From positions 1 to 42,074 of the forward strand of contig JAKSPK010000018.1 of assembly GCA_024404875.1 (NCBI GenBank): a stretch of DNA of 42,074 nt, read 5' to 3'. Origin of the DNA: Oscillospiraceae bacterium (GTDB lineage: Bacteria > Bacillota > Clostridia > Oscillospirales > Ruminococcaceae). The notes beneath the pieces are model-generated. The model worked only from the letters and a program-made list of their open reading frames with translations. It was not told where the DNA came from and ran no database searches. The translations under genes were made by a program, and so were the position numbers. Within the stretch, counting starts at the first letter, position 1; each line of letters starts with the position of its first letter. Below are positions 17,138-25,120 of this stretch, one piece after another.

Positions 17138-17782
17138 ATGATATCAGCATCCATTCTCAACGGCGATCTTGCACATCTGGCAGAGGTCGCGGAGCTTGTC
17201 AGGCACGCCGGTGCGGATGCACTGCATTATGATGTGATGGACGGATGCTTTGTCGATAATCTCTCTTTTGGGCTGCCCGTTCTGGAAATGCTGCGCCGCT
17301 GTACGCAGATGCCGATCGATGTGCATCTGATGATCACACAGCCGCACCGTTTTGCGGAGCGCTTTGTGAAAGCGGGTGCCGATCTGCTTTCCTTCCACAT
17401 CGAAAGCGATACCGATCCGGCGGAAACGCTTCGGATCATCCACAGTCTCGGTATTCCCGCAGGCATTGCGGTTTCACCGGAAACACCGGCGGAAGCGGTT
17501 CTGCCGTATCTGCCGCAGATGCAGAAGGATGATTTCATTCTCGTTATGACAGTCCGGCCGGGGCTGGGCGGTCAGGCGTTCATGCCGGAGACCGTTCCGA
17601 AGATCCGGATGCTTCGCAGCATCATCACCGAAAATCAGCTTCCGCTGCATATCGAGGTGGACGGCGGCATTAATGCTGAAACCGCAAAGATCTGCCGCGA
17701 GGCCGGAGCGGATTATCTCGTTGCGGGTTCCTATCTGCTCGGCGCGGCCGATCCCGCAGCAGCCGTGAAGAGTCTCTTATGA
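17138..17782 (+). CDS. rpe: Ribulose-phosphate 3-epimerase
   Basis: A TIM-barrel enzyme of 214 residues that interconverts ribulose-5-phosphate and xylulose-5-phosphate in the pentose phosphate pathway. Family marks are SILNGD at the start, LHYDVMDGCFVDN (metal His and Asp), DVHLMI, a VRPGLGGQ loop in place of the common VNPGFGGQ, and EVDGGI with the second catalytic Asp. The start was set at the ATG after AAGGAGG and 40-odd bases after a consensus promoter; the frame is open further upstream but runs through the promoter. Its stop overlaps the stop of the convergent mecA-like gene by 6 bp. Confidence 0.94.
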   Translation: MISASILNGDLAHLAEVAELVRHAGADALHYDVMDGCFVDNLSFGLPVLEMLRRCTQMPIDVHLMITQPHRFAERFVKAGADLLSFHIESDTDPAETLRIIHSLGIPAGIAVSPETPAEAVLPYLPQMQKDDFILVMTVRPGLGGQAFMPETVPKIRMLRSIITENQLPLHIEVDGGINAETAKICREAGADYLVAGSYLLGAADPAAAVKSLL

Positions 17783-18337
17783 GCTGAGTATCCGCGTAAC
17801 TGCGTCACGGTCAAAGATACACTCGCCGTATTCGGTCAGGCGTGCTTTGCCGAGCGCGGAAAGCCGGTAGGGACGGCCGTATTCCATAAGGATATGATGC
17901 ACTGTCTGTGCGCCGTTTCTGCGCAGACCGAGCGACAGCACGAATGCCCCGCGATATCGGCATAGAATACTGCTCCGGACAGTCTCCGCATGATGCCGGA
18001 GCTGGCCGCAGCACTCGCGCAGCGCCTCCTTGTCGGTGAAACGCGCCGCAAGTCTGACCGGATCCTTCCGGCTTCTCTTGAGCTTTTCCGGCTGATCGGG
18101 ATGCGCAGTGAAATAGACAGCGAGACTGCCGTTTTGTGCGCGCAGCAGTTCGACGGTCACAGGCATCTGCGAAAACGGGATGCCGCTGACGCGCTCGGCC
18201 TGTGTGAGCATAACGGCAAGCAGCCGCATCATCTGCGGCGAATCGGGAGCGGCATCCGGCTCCGTCACTAAAAATTGCAGTTCCTCCGCTGAAAGAATGA
18301 CCTTCACGGAGCGGGCTGAGAGCCGGTGTACGGTCAT
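17777..18337 (-). CDS. MecA-like adaptor protein
   Basis: A 186-residue cytosolic protein that resembles MecA, the adaptor that delivers substrates to ClpC. The N-terminus (TVHRLSARSVKVILSAEEL) has the MecA pattern in which a short basic start leads into an IKV-L-s-EDL-like motif. The C-terminal half (about 105-186) has the other hallmark, an aromatic/Gly strand (CRYRGAFVLSLGLRR) and EYGRPYRLS ... LTEYGECIFDRDAVTRI, matching the EYG repeats of MecA. The start follows GGAAAGGA. It runs divergently from the Rnf-like operon with 65 bp between starts. Identity is low by eye, so its partner could differ from classical MecA. Confidence 0.7.
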   Translation of the reverse strand: MTVHRLSARSVKVILSAEELQFLVTEPDAAPDSPQMMRLLAVMLTQAERVSGIPFSQMPVTVELLRAQNGSLAVYFTAHPDQPEKLKRSRKDPVRLAARFTDKEALRECCGQLRHHAETVRSSILCRYRGAFVLSLGLRRNGAQTVHHILMEYGRPYRLSALGKARLTEYGECIFDRDAVTRILSS

Positions 18338-18402
18338 GGCAGACGATTCCTTTCCGGCGGATCCCGCCGCATTCAAATACCCGAAAGGCGGTGCTTCGTG
18401 CA

Positions 18403-19356
18403 ATGCAGACCAAAACACATTCAGCGATCCTTTTTGACCGCACCGCGGCACTCGCCGCACTGCTTTGCACCGCAGTTTACGATTACGGTATCCGCATCCT
18501 GCTGCTTGCAGCGGCAGCGATCCTCGCCTCGCTGACAACGGAGCGGATCTGCACGGCACTGCGCCGTCAGCCGTTTACCCGCAGCAATCTGGATGCGGCA
18601 GTCAGCGGCGTGATACTGATGATGCTGATGCCGCCGACGATATCGGTGTCACTGCTTATCATGTCCTGTATTTTCGGAAATATCATCGGCCGGCAGGTTT
18701 TCGGCGGCAGGAAAAATCCGGTTCTGCCTGCTGCTGCTGCCGGATATGTATTTGCACTTTGCAATGCGCGGACGCAGATGACAATGTTCCCTGCGTCAAA
18801 GGGTGTACTTCCGATTTGGCAGATCGACGAAAGTACGCTGGTTTCCGGCATTTCGGAGACATTTTCGCGCAGCGGAAAAATCGCAGGGAGCGTGACCGAT
18901 CTGCTGACCGGACTGCCCGCGCAGCCGGTCGGGACAGGCTCGGTCGTGCTGCTGATTGTCATTGCAATCGTCCTGATGCTGCGGCGTTCGGCATCGGCAT
19001 TTGTACTGCTGCCTTCGGTTCTGGTCTGCTGCATCACGAATGTGCTGCTCTCCGACCTGCGGCATCCGGTTTTGACGCTTGCGGGCGCATTGCTTTCTCA
19101 TCAGTTTTTGTTTGCAGCGATCTTTCTGCTTTCCGATCCGGAATTTTCACCGCCGCAGACGGCCGGCATCTTTTTCGGAATGATCTGCGGTATTGCAGCT
19201 GTGATGCTGACACGGTTTTTATATGTGTACGATGCGCCGGTACTGTTGTCTGTACTGCTTTCGCCGCTCGGCGTGATCCTGCGGTATGTCATGCGGGATG
19301 ATCCGCCGGCGGCGGTCTCAGCGAGAGAGGACGGTGATCTGCATGAAGCGTCCTGA
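18403..19356 (+). CDS. Divergent RnfD/NqrB-like membrane protein
   Basis: A 317-residue protein with about eight to ten hydrophobic segments. It matches the RnfD layout: SNLDAAVSGVILMMLMPP (61-78), a FGGRKNPVLPAAAAG loop (100-114), a short extramembrane part, VTDLLTGLPAQPVGTGS (164-180, compare dLFLGnvPGSIGETS) and LLSDPEFSPPQTAGIFFGM (242-260, compare atDPvTSP...GKiiFG). In real RnfD the covalent FMN sits on the Thr of SGAT; here the aligned place reads SGIS (148-151), so a Ser at most. The ATG at 18403 follows AAAGGCGG. It is first in an operon with RnfE-like, RnfA-like and DUF4015-like genes. Confidence 0.72.
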   Translation: MQTKTHSAILFDRTAALAALLCTAVYDYGIRILLLAAAAILASLTTERICTALRRQPFTRSNLDAAVSGVILMMLMPPTISVSLLIMSCIFGNIIGRQVFGGRKNPVLPAAAAGYVFALCNARTQMTMFPASKGVLPIWQIDESTLVSGISETFSRSGKIAGSVTDLLTGLPAQPVGTGSVVLLIVIAIVLMLRRSASAFVLLPSVLVCCITNVLLSDLRHPVLTLAGALLSHQFLFAAIFLLSDPEFSPPQTAGIFFGMICGIAAVMLTRFLYVYDAPVLLSVLLSPLGVILRYVMRDDPPAAVSAREDGDLHEAS

Positions 19357-19903
19357 CAGAGATCTGCTTTGTCTGCTGCCTGCTGCACCGATCGCTGCTT
19401 TCTGCACCTCGCTGCGGGAGAGCCTGCTGCTGAGCCTTGCATTCTGCATCATTACAGCACTGACCGTGCTTTTCTCGACACTGATTCCGCGCAGTCTTCC
19501 GCGCTCTGTCCGTACCGTATTGTATTCCGTTATGGGCAGTTTGGTGTATATCCCGGCGGCACTGATCTGCTTCAGCTGCTTTCCGGATCTCAGCATGGGT
19601 ATCTGGATTCCGCTGCTGGCCGCTTCCGTGTATCTCAATGCCGCACATGATGCGGTGTTCCTGAAGGGACATCTGCTGAAGCCGCTGCTGAAGCTTCTTG
19701 CGGGCGGAACGGCTGCGGCGCTTTTGTCCGGCGCTCTGCGCGAACTGCTCGCTTCCGGCACGGTCTGGGGACGGACATTGCTGCCGCATCCGCCGCTTCC
19801 GATTTTGCTGGAGCCTTCTGGGGGCATGATGCTGCTGGTATTGTTTGCAGCAGTCTGCGGCGCATTCCGGCAGAGTGTGCGAAAGGAGGGGCCTTCATGC
19901 TGA
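19343..19903 (+). CDS. Divergent RnfE/NqrD-like membrane protein
   Basis: A 186-residue, six-helix-type membrane protein overlapping the previous gene by 14 bp. The RnfE signature can be followed: LLCLLPAAPIAAF at the first helix (compare GLCPaLAvT), FPDLSMGIWIPLLAASVYLN (80-99, compare ...LGIYIPLIvvNC) and GALRELLASGTVWG (130-143, compare gaiREllGsGTlfG). In Rnf and Nqr each of the two small half-channel subunits gives two Cys to an intramembrane [2Fe-2S] cluster. Here both aligned positions lack Cys (LLP and AAS), so the cluster should be absent. The role is unknown. Confidence 0.7.
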   Translation: MKRPDRDLLCLLPAAPIAAFCTSLRESLLLSLAFCIITALTVLFSTLIPRSLPRSVRTVLYSVMGSLVYIPAALICFSCFPDLSMGIWIPLLAASVYLNAAHDAVFLKGHLLKPLLKLLAGGTAAALLSGALRELLASGTVWGRTLLPHPPLPILLEPSGGMMLLVLFAAVCGAFRQSVRKEGPSC

Positions 19904-20460
19904 TCGCGGCTGATTTGGTGCTGATCCTTTTGCAGAGTCTGTTCTTTACCGATCTCGTCGGCATCTCCTCTGTTTCCCGCGCTGCAAAGGGGAAATATAC
20001 GCTGCTTCTGCACGGCCTGCTGGTTATGCTGTTCTGCATCCTGAGCGCCGGGCTGACGGCGGCGGTGCGCGGGATGATCCCGAAGAATATGCAGGTATTG
20101 CTGTTTCCGCTGCTGAATGCGGCAATCTGCGGAATTGTCTGCCTGATGGTCTGCGTGATATTACGGAAGCTCAGCAGGAAGCATTATGTCCGCATCGCAC
20201 CGCAGATTCATGCAGCGGCCTGCTCCGGTGCCGTTCTCGGCACTGTCTTGCTTAGCATGGGCCGGACAACGGCAGCAGCCGCGTCGATGCGTTTCGGGTT
20301 CGAGACAGGGCTCGGCTATCTCGGAGCCTGCGCTGCATTGATGCTTGCGATGCCTGCGCTGCGCAGTGAGCATATCCCGGAAAGTCTGCGCGGGTGGAAG
20401 GCGATTTTTCTTTATGCGGCCATGCTCTCCATGACAGCCGCCTGCCTGTTTCCGAACTGA
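19897..20460 (+). CDS. Divergent RnfA/NqrE-like membrane protein
   Basis: A 187-residue membrane protein of about six helices, overlapping the RnfE-like gene by 7 bp, with an AAAGGAGG ribosome site. It fits the RnfA/RnfE family by layout: LLQSLFFTDLVGISS at the first helix (compare ILGICPFLGVS), LLFPLLNAAICG (68-79, compare YLPLITTNCAVLG), and ETGLGYLGACAALMLAMPALRSEHIPES-like ending (compare ...tlalvlmAGIRErle...vP). Both cluster Cys positions are replaced, although a Cys lies three residues after the second. Its job in the operon is unknown; it probably pairs with the RnfE-like protein. Confidence 0.65.
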   Translation: MLIAADLVLILLQSLFFTDLVGISSVSRAAKGKYTLLLHGLLVMLFCILSAGLTAAVRGMIPKNMQVLLFPLLNAAICGIVCLMVCVILRKLSRKHYVRIAPQIHAAACSGAVLGTVLLSMGRTTAAAASMRFGFETGLGYLGACAALMLAMPALRSEHIPESLRGWKAIFLYAAMLSMTAACLFPN

Positions 20461-20490
20461 TACCCACACAAAAGAGAGGAGTGATCTTCC

Positions 20491-21816
20491 GTGAAACATA
20501 GAAAAAAGGGAAGAAAGCTGTTTACCTATCAGGCGAAGAACCGCCGTATTTTCAGTGAATATCATCCGGTGCGCAATGCGGTCGGAACACTGCTGATGCT
20601 TGTCATTATGGCAGGGCTCGGCATTGTCGGCTATAACATCGTCGGGCCTGTCGTAACGCGGATCCGTACCGAGGAAAGCAATCCAACCCTTACGCCGGAG
20701 CCGTATTTCACCGAGACACAGCCCGTTCAGACGGAACTGATCGCAGAGGCTGTTACAACGACGGCAGAAGTCACGACAACGGTCGTCCAGACAACGACTG
20801 CTGTCACAACGCGCCGCAGTGCAAAATTTCCGGAGGATACGGTCGTTGCATACTATACATCCGCCGATGTGCTGACCGATCTCGATATGTTGGAGAATGC
20901 GGCGAAGAAATGCGCCGACAGCGGTTATACAGCGATGATTCTGCCGATGAAGGACGATATCGGAATTTTGCACTATGCGACTGCATCCGAAAGGGCGAAG
21001 CAGTGCGGCGCTGCGAATGACAATCTGTTGACGCTCCGCGAAATTCGCAATGCTGTCAGCCGCTATCAGATTAACTGTATCGCGGAATTCTATACATTGA
21101 CTGACCGGACCTACCCGAATACATTCAACGACGGCTCCTATGTGTTCCTCGACGGCAATACGCGCTGGCTCGACAATGCGCCGGAGGAGGGCGGAAAGCC
21201 ATGGCTGAATCCGTTCAGTCAGGGGACATGGGATTATCTCGCGGGGCTTGCGAATGAACTGACTGCCGGCGGGATCTCGCAGATCATCTGCAAGGGAACG
21301 GTCTTTCCGCATTTCTATCCGACCGATTCCGATTTGCTCGGCGGGCAGATCAATGATCCTGGTGAACGCAAGACTGCGTTGCTGAATACGCTGAATACGA
21401 TCGCTGCCGCAGCGCCGGGCGCTGGATTGTATGTGGATGGCAAAGCACTCACGAATGGCCTGGAGGAAGCCTTTGACATCGACCAGCTTTCGATGGGGAC
21501 GGTCTTTGTGGAGATTGATCCCTCGGCATTTACGGAGCCGTTCACGGCCGTCGGGGAACGCTATGATCCGGGCACACTCGCATTCCGGGAGAAGATGCTC
21601 ATGCTGACCGATGCGATGCAAAAGGCAGTCGGCGGCAGAGTGATGATTCCGTGTCTGCGGGAGGACACGATGACGCCGCAGGAGCTTCATATTGCGATCG
21701 AGGCGCTTGCCGAGGCAGGCTGCCGGACGATCCACATTTATCCGGCAGAAGAGCCGGCGGATGAAAACGCAGCAGATGCAGCGCTGAACGATGGCGTACA
21801 GCAGGAGGCAGCATAG
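20491..21816 (+). CDS. Membrane-anchored putative glycoside hydrolase (DUF4015-like)
   Basis: A 441-residue protein with a basic cytosolic start (KHRKKGRK), one membrane segment (about 29-50), a Thr-rich spacer (about 70-105, repeats of TTT and TTA) and an outside domain from about 110. The domain resembles the TIM-barrel DUF4015 putative glycosyl hydrolases: a VAYYTSADVL start, YTAMILPMKDDIGIL, WLNPFSQGTWDYLAGLANEL and ISQIICKGTVFP. In these families acidic residues on the barrel strands would act on sugar polymers, but I cannot assign catalytic residues here. The start is GTG after AGAGAGGAG. It is the last gene of the Rnf-like operon, 30 bp downstream, where rnfB would normally be. Confidence 0.75.
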   Translation: MKHRKKGRKLFTYQAKNRRIFSEYHPVRNAVGTLLMLVIMAGLGIVGYNIVGPVVTRIRTEESNPTLTPEPYFTETQPVQTELIAEAVTTTAEVTTTVVQTTTAVTTRRSAKFPEDTVVAYYTSADVLTDLDMLENAAKKCADSGYTAMILPMKDDIGILHYATASERAKQCGAANDNLLTLREIRNAVSRYQINCIAEFYTLTDRTYPNTFNDGSYVFLDGNTRWLDNAPEEGGKPWLNPFSQGTWDYLAGLANELTAGGISQIICKGTVFPHFYPTDSDLLGGQINDPGERKTALLNTLNTIAAAAPGAGLYVDGKALTNGLEEAFDIDQLSMGTVFVEIDPSAFTEPFTAVGERYDPGTLAFREKMLMLTDAMQKAVGGRVMIPCLREDTMTPQELHIAIEALAEAGCRTIHIYPAEEPADENAADAALNDGVQQEAA

Positions 21817-21841
21817 CCTGTGGGATAATTTAGATCAGTAC

Positions 21842-21891
21842 AGCAGCCCGAAGCCGGTTGAAATTGACCGGTTTCGGGCTGCTTTGTTTTT
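21842..21891 (+). terminator. Terminator of the Rnf-like operon
   Basis: AGCAGCCCGAA-GCCGGT pairs with ACCGGT-TTCGGGCTGCT around a short loop, followed by TTGTTTTT. A strong intrinsic terminator 25 bp past the DUF4015-like gene. Confidence 0.9.
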
Positions 21892-21933
21892 AGGCGGGCG
21901 GTGATAGGGTATCGCGCCGTTTGGTTTGCGAAT

Positions 21934-21961
21934 GTCAAAATTTGTCGTTTCTGCATATGAT
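21934..21961 (+). promoter_or_regulatory. Possible SigE-type sporulation promoter of cotJABC
   Basis: CATATGAT at 21954-21961 is close to the SigE -10 (CATACAAT), with a loose -35 (GTCAAAAT, 21934-21941) 12 bp upstream. In Bacillus subtilis cotJ is SigE-dependent. No SigA-like promoter is seen here. Confidence 0.4.
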
Positions 21962-22008
21962 GAACCGTGCAGGATCAATGCACAGTTCAAAGGAAAGGAG
22001 AAATGGTG

Positions 22009-22239
22009 ATGCTGCCTGATCAGACCACACCGGCAAAGCCGGAGGGCGTCTTCCCCGCAAGACTGACGCTCGCAATGGCATATGTACCGTATCAGTGCTG
22101 GGAAGAACCTGCGGAAGCGGCCGAAGCACTTACGCAAGGAACGGTTTTTCCGTCACTGGTGAAGCCCTTCATGGCAGGGAAAGGAGGAAACGGCAATGGC
22201 GATGCAGTCGCGGTCTTTGGACAAAATGGAAAGGGCTGA
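22009..22239 (+). CDS. cotJA: Spore coat-associated protein CotJA
   Basis: A 76-residue protein with the CotJA pattern: LAMAYVPYQCWEE ... EALTQGTVFPSLVKPF. CotJA is needed with CotJC for assembly into the inner spore coat of bacilli. I set the start at the ATG at 22009, eight bases after GGAAAGGAG; an in-frame ATG at 22003 is too close to the ribosome site but cannot be excluded. The end overlaps cotJB by 44 bp. Confidence 0.88.
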   Translation: MLPDQTTPAKPEGVFPARLTLAMAYVPYQCWEEPAEAAEALTQGTVFPSLVKPFMAGKGGNGNGDAVAVFGQNGKG

Positions 22240-22480
22240 GCTGCTGCGGGTGGTGCAGATGCATCAGTTTGCAATGCAGGATCTTGCGCTTTATCTTGAT
22301 ACGCATCCTACCGATGAAACTGCGCTGGAGCATTTCATGCAGCATAAGGCCCTCTGCGAGCAGGCATCGAAGGTCTTTGCAGCGCGGTTTGGTGCGCTGA
22401 AAATGGAGCAGACCGGAACGGAAAACGGCTGGGCTGCGTGGAGTAACACGCCGTGGCCGTGGGATATGGAGGCGAACTAA
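22196..22480 (+). CDS. cotJB: Spore coat protein CotJB
   Basis: A 94-residue protein of the CotJB family: MERAELLRVVQMHQFAMQDLALYLDTHPTDETALEHF, with the Glu/Asp-rich helix pair, and a Trp/Pro-rich end (WSNTPWPWDMEAN). It starts after AAGGAGG inside the end of cotJA and ends immediately before cotJC. A second in-frame ATG lies two codons downstream. It acts with CotJA and CotJC in the spore coat; its own biochemical role is not known. Confidence 0.9.
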   Translation: MAMQSRSLDKMERAELLRVVQMHQFAMQDLALYLDTHPTDETALEHFMQHKALCEQASKVFAARFGALKMEQTGTENGWAAWSNTPWPWDMEAN

Positions 22481-23125
22481 ATGTTCCAGTATGAAAAAGC
22501 ACTGCAATACCCCGTGAAGATCACACGACCGAATGCTCGGCTCGCGAAGGCGATCATTTCGCAGATCGGCGGTCCTGACGGTGAACTCGGCGCATCCATG
22601 CGCTATCTGAATCAGCGTTATACGATGCCGATGCGGGAGCTGCAGGGCATCCTTACCGATATTGGGACGGAGGAGCTTGGGCACTTGGAGATGGTCTCCG
22701 CGTTGGTCTATCAGCTGACAAAGGGGCTGACACCGGAGCAGCTTGAAGCGCAGGGGTTCACGGATTATTTTGTGGATCATACGACCGGCATCTATCCGAT
22801 CGCAGCTTCCGGCGTACCGTTTTCTGCGGCGACCTTCCAGTCTACCGGTGATGCGCTCACCGATCTGCATGAGGATCTCGCGGCCGAACAGAAGGCGCGC
22901 ACGACCTATGACAATCTTCTGCGGCTTGCGGATGATCCTGATGTGCGTGATGTGATCCGCTTTCTGCGGGAGCGTGAGATCGTACACTATCAGCGTTTCG
23001 GTGAAGGTCTCCGTCTTTTGCAGGATCAGCTCGTGCGCAGTCCGCAGCCGGAGAATCCCTATGCCTACAACACCTCGTTCGATCCGATGCCGCGCCGCAT
23101 GAACCGGATGCGGAACAATATGTGA
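22481..23125 (+). CDS. cotJC: Spore coat protein CotJC, manganese-catalase family
   Basis: A 214-residue four-helix-bundle protein related to dimanganese catalases. Metal-site segments are visible: GGPDGELGASMRY, DIGTEELGHLEMV with the ExxH pair, DLHEDLAAEQKARTTYDNLL and REREIVHYQRFGE with a second ExxxH. It could detoxify peroxide in the spore coat; that activity is inferred from the family. The ATG follows the cotJB stop directly, with GGAGG inside the end of cotJB, so translation is coupled. The C-terminus ends with an Arg/Met/Asn-rich tail. Confidence 0.93.
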   Translation: MFQYEKALQYPVKITRPNARLAKAIISQIGGPDGELGASMRYLNQRYTMPMRELQGILTDIGTEELGHLEMVSALVYQLTKGLTPEQLEAQGFTDYFVDHTTGIYPIAASGVPFSAATFQSTGDALTDLHEDLAAEQKARTTYDNLLRLADDPDVRDVIRFLREREIVHYQRFGEGLRLLQDQLVRSPQPENPYAYNTSFDPMPRRMNRMRNNM

Positions 23126-23145
23126 TGTGAATTGAGAAACGAAAT

Positions 23146-23185
23146 AACAGCATCCCGACCGCAGATAAACGGTCGGGATGCTGTT
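23146..23185. terminator. Bidirectional terminator between cotJC and GH5 gene
   Basis: A perfect 16-bp stem (AACAGCATCCCGACCG / CGGTCGGGATGCTGTT) with an 8-nt loop sits between the convergent stops. The minus-strand tail (ATTTCGTTTC) is the more T-rich. Confidence 0.85.
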
Positions 23186-23195
23186 GTATATGGGA

Positions 23196-25016
23196 TTATT
23201 CAAATGAGATGAGCTTTGCAACATTCTGGAGGATCAGTCCGGCATCATCTGTGTCGATCCGGCTGTCTCCGTTGACATTTGCATTTATTTTTCCCTGTGC
23301 CGTGAGAGTAGCTTCCGAATCTTCAGCAGCATACCGGCAGATAAGCACAGAATCGGCAACATCCACATCACCGTCTTCATTCGCGTCGCCTTTGCGTTGC
23401 CTGGCAGTGGTGGATTCGGTCGTTGTCTCCTGCTTCAGGGTTGTTGTGGGCGTATCCGTCTGATCAGTCAATACCGTTGTCGTTGTCTGCTGCGCCTCCG
23501 TCTTTGCGGTGGTTGTGACGGCAGGCGGCGTGGTCTCGACCGAGACTTCACTGCCGTGATTGCCTCCGATGGTACCGCCGTCGAGATTGCTGCCCTCAGT
23601 ATTCGCATAGTTGGCATAGAAATCGCTGAGCGAGATGCCGTTCGAGCCGAGCGCGACCTGATGATCCAGACCGATGAATTTCTTGGTCGTCTGTGTTTTC
23701 CAGATTGACGGATAATAATAGTTATCGTACTTTTCCGCATCCCAGTTGATCGTGGTCTGCGCCTGAATGTTTCCGTCTGCATCGCGCATTACGCCGAACT
23801 GGATATCCTTCCAGAGTCCGCCGGTATCGCCGGAGTCATCGTTCAGACACCAGAAGGTATGGTTGACATGATGCTTGATCATGTAATCGCGGAGCAGTCC
23901 CATCCATTTTTCGTTGTCGCCGCCGTCAAGTCTGCCGCCCCATTCGCCGATCAGGAGCGGATACTTGTCCTCTTCGACGAGATATGCCCATGTGTCATAC
24001 CAATAGTCATCGAGCAGCGTCTGTTCGGTGAAGTCCTTCTCGAACCATGTCTGCGCACTGACGACCGGGCCGTAGTCATGCGGGGAATAGACGATCTGGC
24101 TTGTGCCGGAGGTCGGCATGACAGGATATTTCTCGACGCCGCGGAGATTGCCGCCCCACCATGCGCCGTGTCCCTCAAATCCCTCGACACCTTCAATGAG
24201 GATCAGCGCATACGGATTCTTTTCGAGAATGGCATTTGCGCAGTCCTCGGCGGCCTTTTTCCAGTTATTCTCAGAAGTGGAATCGTTCCAGATTGCGTCG
24301 ACCGGAGCGCCGCCGTAAGTGCTGTGCGGCTCATTCTTGAGGTCGAAGCCGATCAGCGTATCGTCACCCTTATAATGGTCGGCACACCATGCGAGTGTCT
24401 CGATCCACACATCAGTTGTGACGGTGACTTTCTTGCCGTCTCTGCCGGTGAAGCCTTTGCCGTACCAGAGTCCGTAATTGTGGCCGGAGTTGTTGGATTC
24501 CGGGCTGTGAATGTCGATGAACGCCTTGATGCCGTATTTCTTGCACTTTGCGAGCAGGACATCAAAGACCTGCTGACTGTTCATGGTCGAGCCGTCGGGA
24601 TTGATGAGGTCGACATTGATCGGATAGTTCGGATCATCATTCGGATTGACACTCTGGATCGGATCGGGATCGCCGACCATCCAGTTGTAGAGCAGCTCGG
24701 TCGAGACCGGCAGACGCAGGACATTGACGCCGTGCTCTGCGATATCCTTGACCATATCGTCGATATCGCCGCTCCAGAGATAGTGCGGAACGCATTCGGT
24801 ACAGTTGAAGCCGAACCAGTTTGCGCCGGTCAGCCAGACTTCATTGCCGTTCTTGTCAAAGAGACGGCTGCCCTCTGCATGGAGCCAGTCATCGGCGGTG
24901 TTGTCGGCGGCAAAGACCGTCGGCAATGCGGCCGCAGTGTCAACCATGAGGCCTGCAGTAGCGGAGGCCGCGATGGCTGCTGCCAGACAGAGTGCTGACA
25001 GATGATGCTTTTTCAT
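23196..25016 (-). CDS. Secreted GH5 cellulase with C-terminal dockerin (second of tandem pair)
   Basis: A 606-residue exported endoglucanase-type enzyme. Signal peptide 1-about 37 (MKKHHLS start). GH5 catalytic domain about 42-470: WLTGANWFGFNCTE, RLPVS near 101, DIHSPESNNSGHN, acid/base Glu 229 in DLKNEPH, SPHDYGP near 311-317, and nucleophile Glu 358 in LLIGEWGG. The layout (NWFGF, LWSGD) recalls GH5 subfamily 1. A Thr-rich linker (about 495-542) leads to a type I dockerin (about 545-606) with two intact Ca-loops (DANEDGDVDVAD and NVNGDSRIDTDD). It should attach to a scaffoldin and cut beta-1,4-glucans. The ATG at 25016 follows GAGAGGGG. It is paralogous to the GH5 gene just upstream. Confidence 0.95.
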   Translation of the reverse strand: MKKHHLSALCLAAAIAASATAGLMVDTAAALPTVFAADNTADDWLHAEGSRLFDKNGNEVWLTGANWFGFNCTECVPHYLWSGDIDDMVKDIAEHGVNVLRLPVSTELLYNWMVGDPDPIQSVNPNDDPNYPINVDLINPDGSTMNSQQVFDVLLAKCKKYGIKAFIDIHSPESNNSGHNYGLWYGKGFTGRDGKKVTVTTDVWIETLAWCADHYKGDDTLIGFDLKNEPHSTYGGAPVDAIWNDSTSENNWKKAAEDCANAILEKNPYALILIEGVEGFEGHGAWWGGNLRGVEKYPVMPTSGTSQIVYSPHDYGPVVSAQTWFEKDFTEQTLLDDYWYDTWAYLVEEDKYPLLIGEWGGRLDGGDNEKWMGLLRDYMIKHHVNHTFWCLNDDSGDTGGLWKDIQFGVMRDADGNIQAQTTINWDAEKYDNYYYPSIWKTQTTKKFIGLDHQVALGSNGISLSDFYANYANTEGSNLDGGTIGGNHGSEVSVETTPPAVTTTAKTEAQQTTTTVLTDQTDTPTTTLKQETTTESTTARQRKGDANEDGDVDVADSVLICRYAAEDSEATLTAQGKINANVNGDSRIDTDDAGLILQNVAKLISFE

Positions 25017-25120
25017 GTTATTTCCCCTCTCGAAAATATGATTCCGTGCGCAGCACGGCGTTTGCGCCGGCGTCAGCGGCACCCGTTTCCGCTTCGGCCG
25101 TTCAGACCTTGTTTTGGCAT

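Noticed and set aside
20161-21735. A 524-codon open frame on the minus strand opposite the RnfA-like and DUF4015-like genes
   Set aside because: It spans two well-supported plus-strand genes, has a low-complexity Arg/His-rich product and no ribosome site.
23859-24998. A 379-codon open frame opposite the GH5 gene
   Set aside because: Antisense to a secreted cellulase with clear catalytic motifs; a similar shadow occurs opposite the paralogue (25114-26352), which shows it is a by-product of shared sequence.
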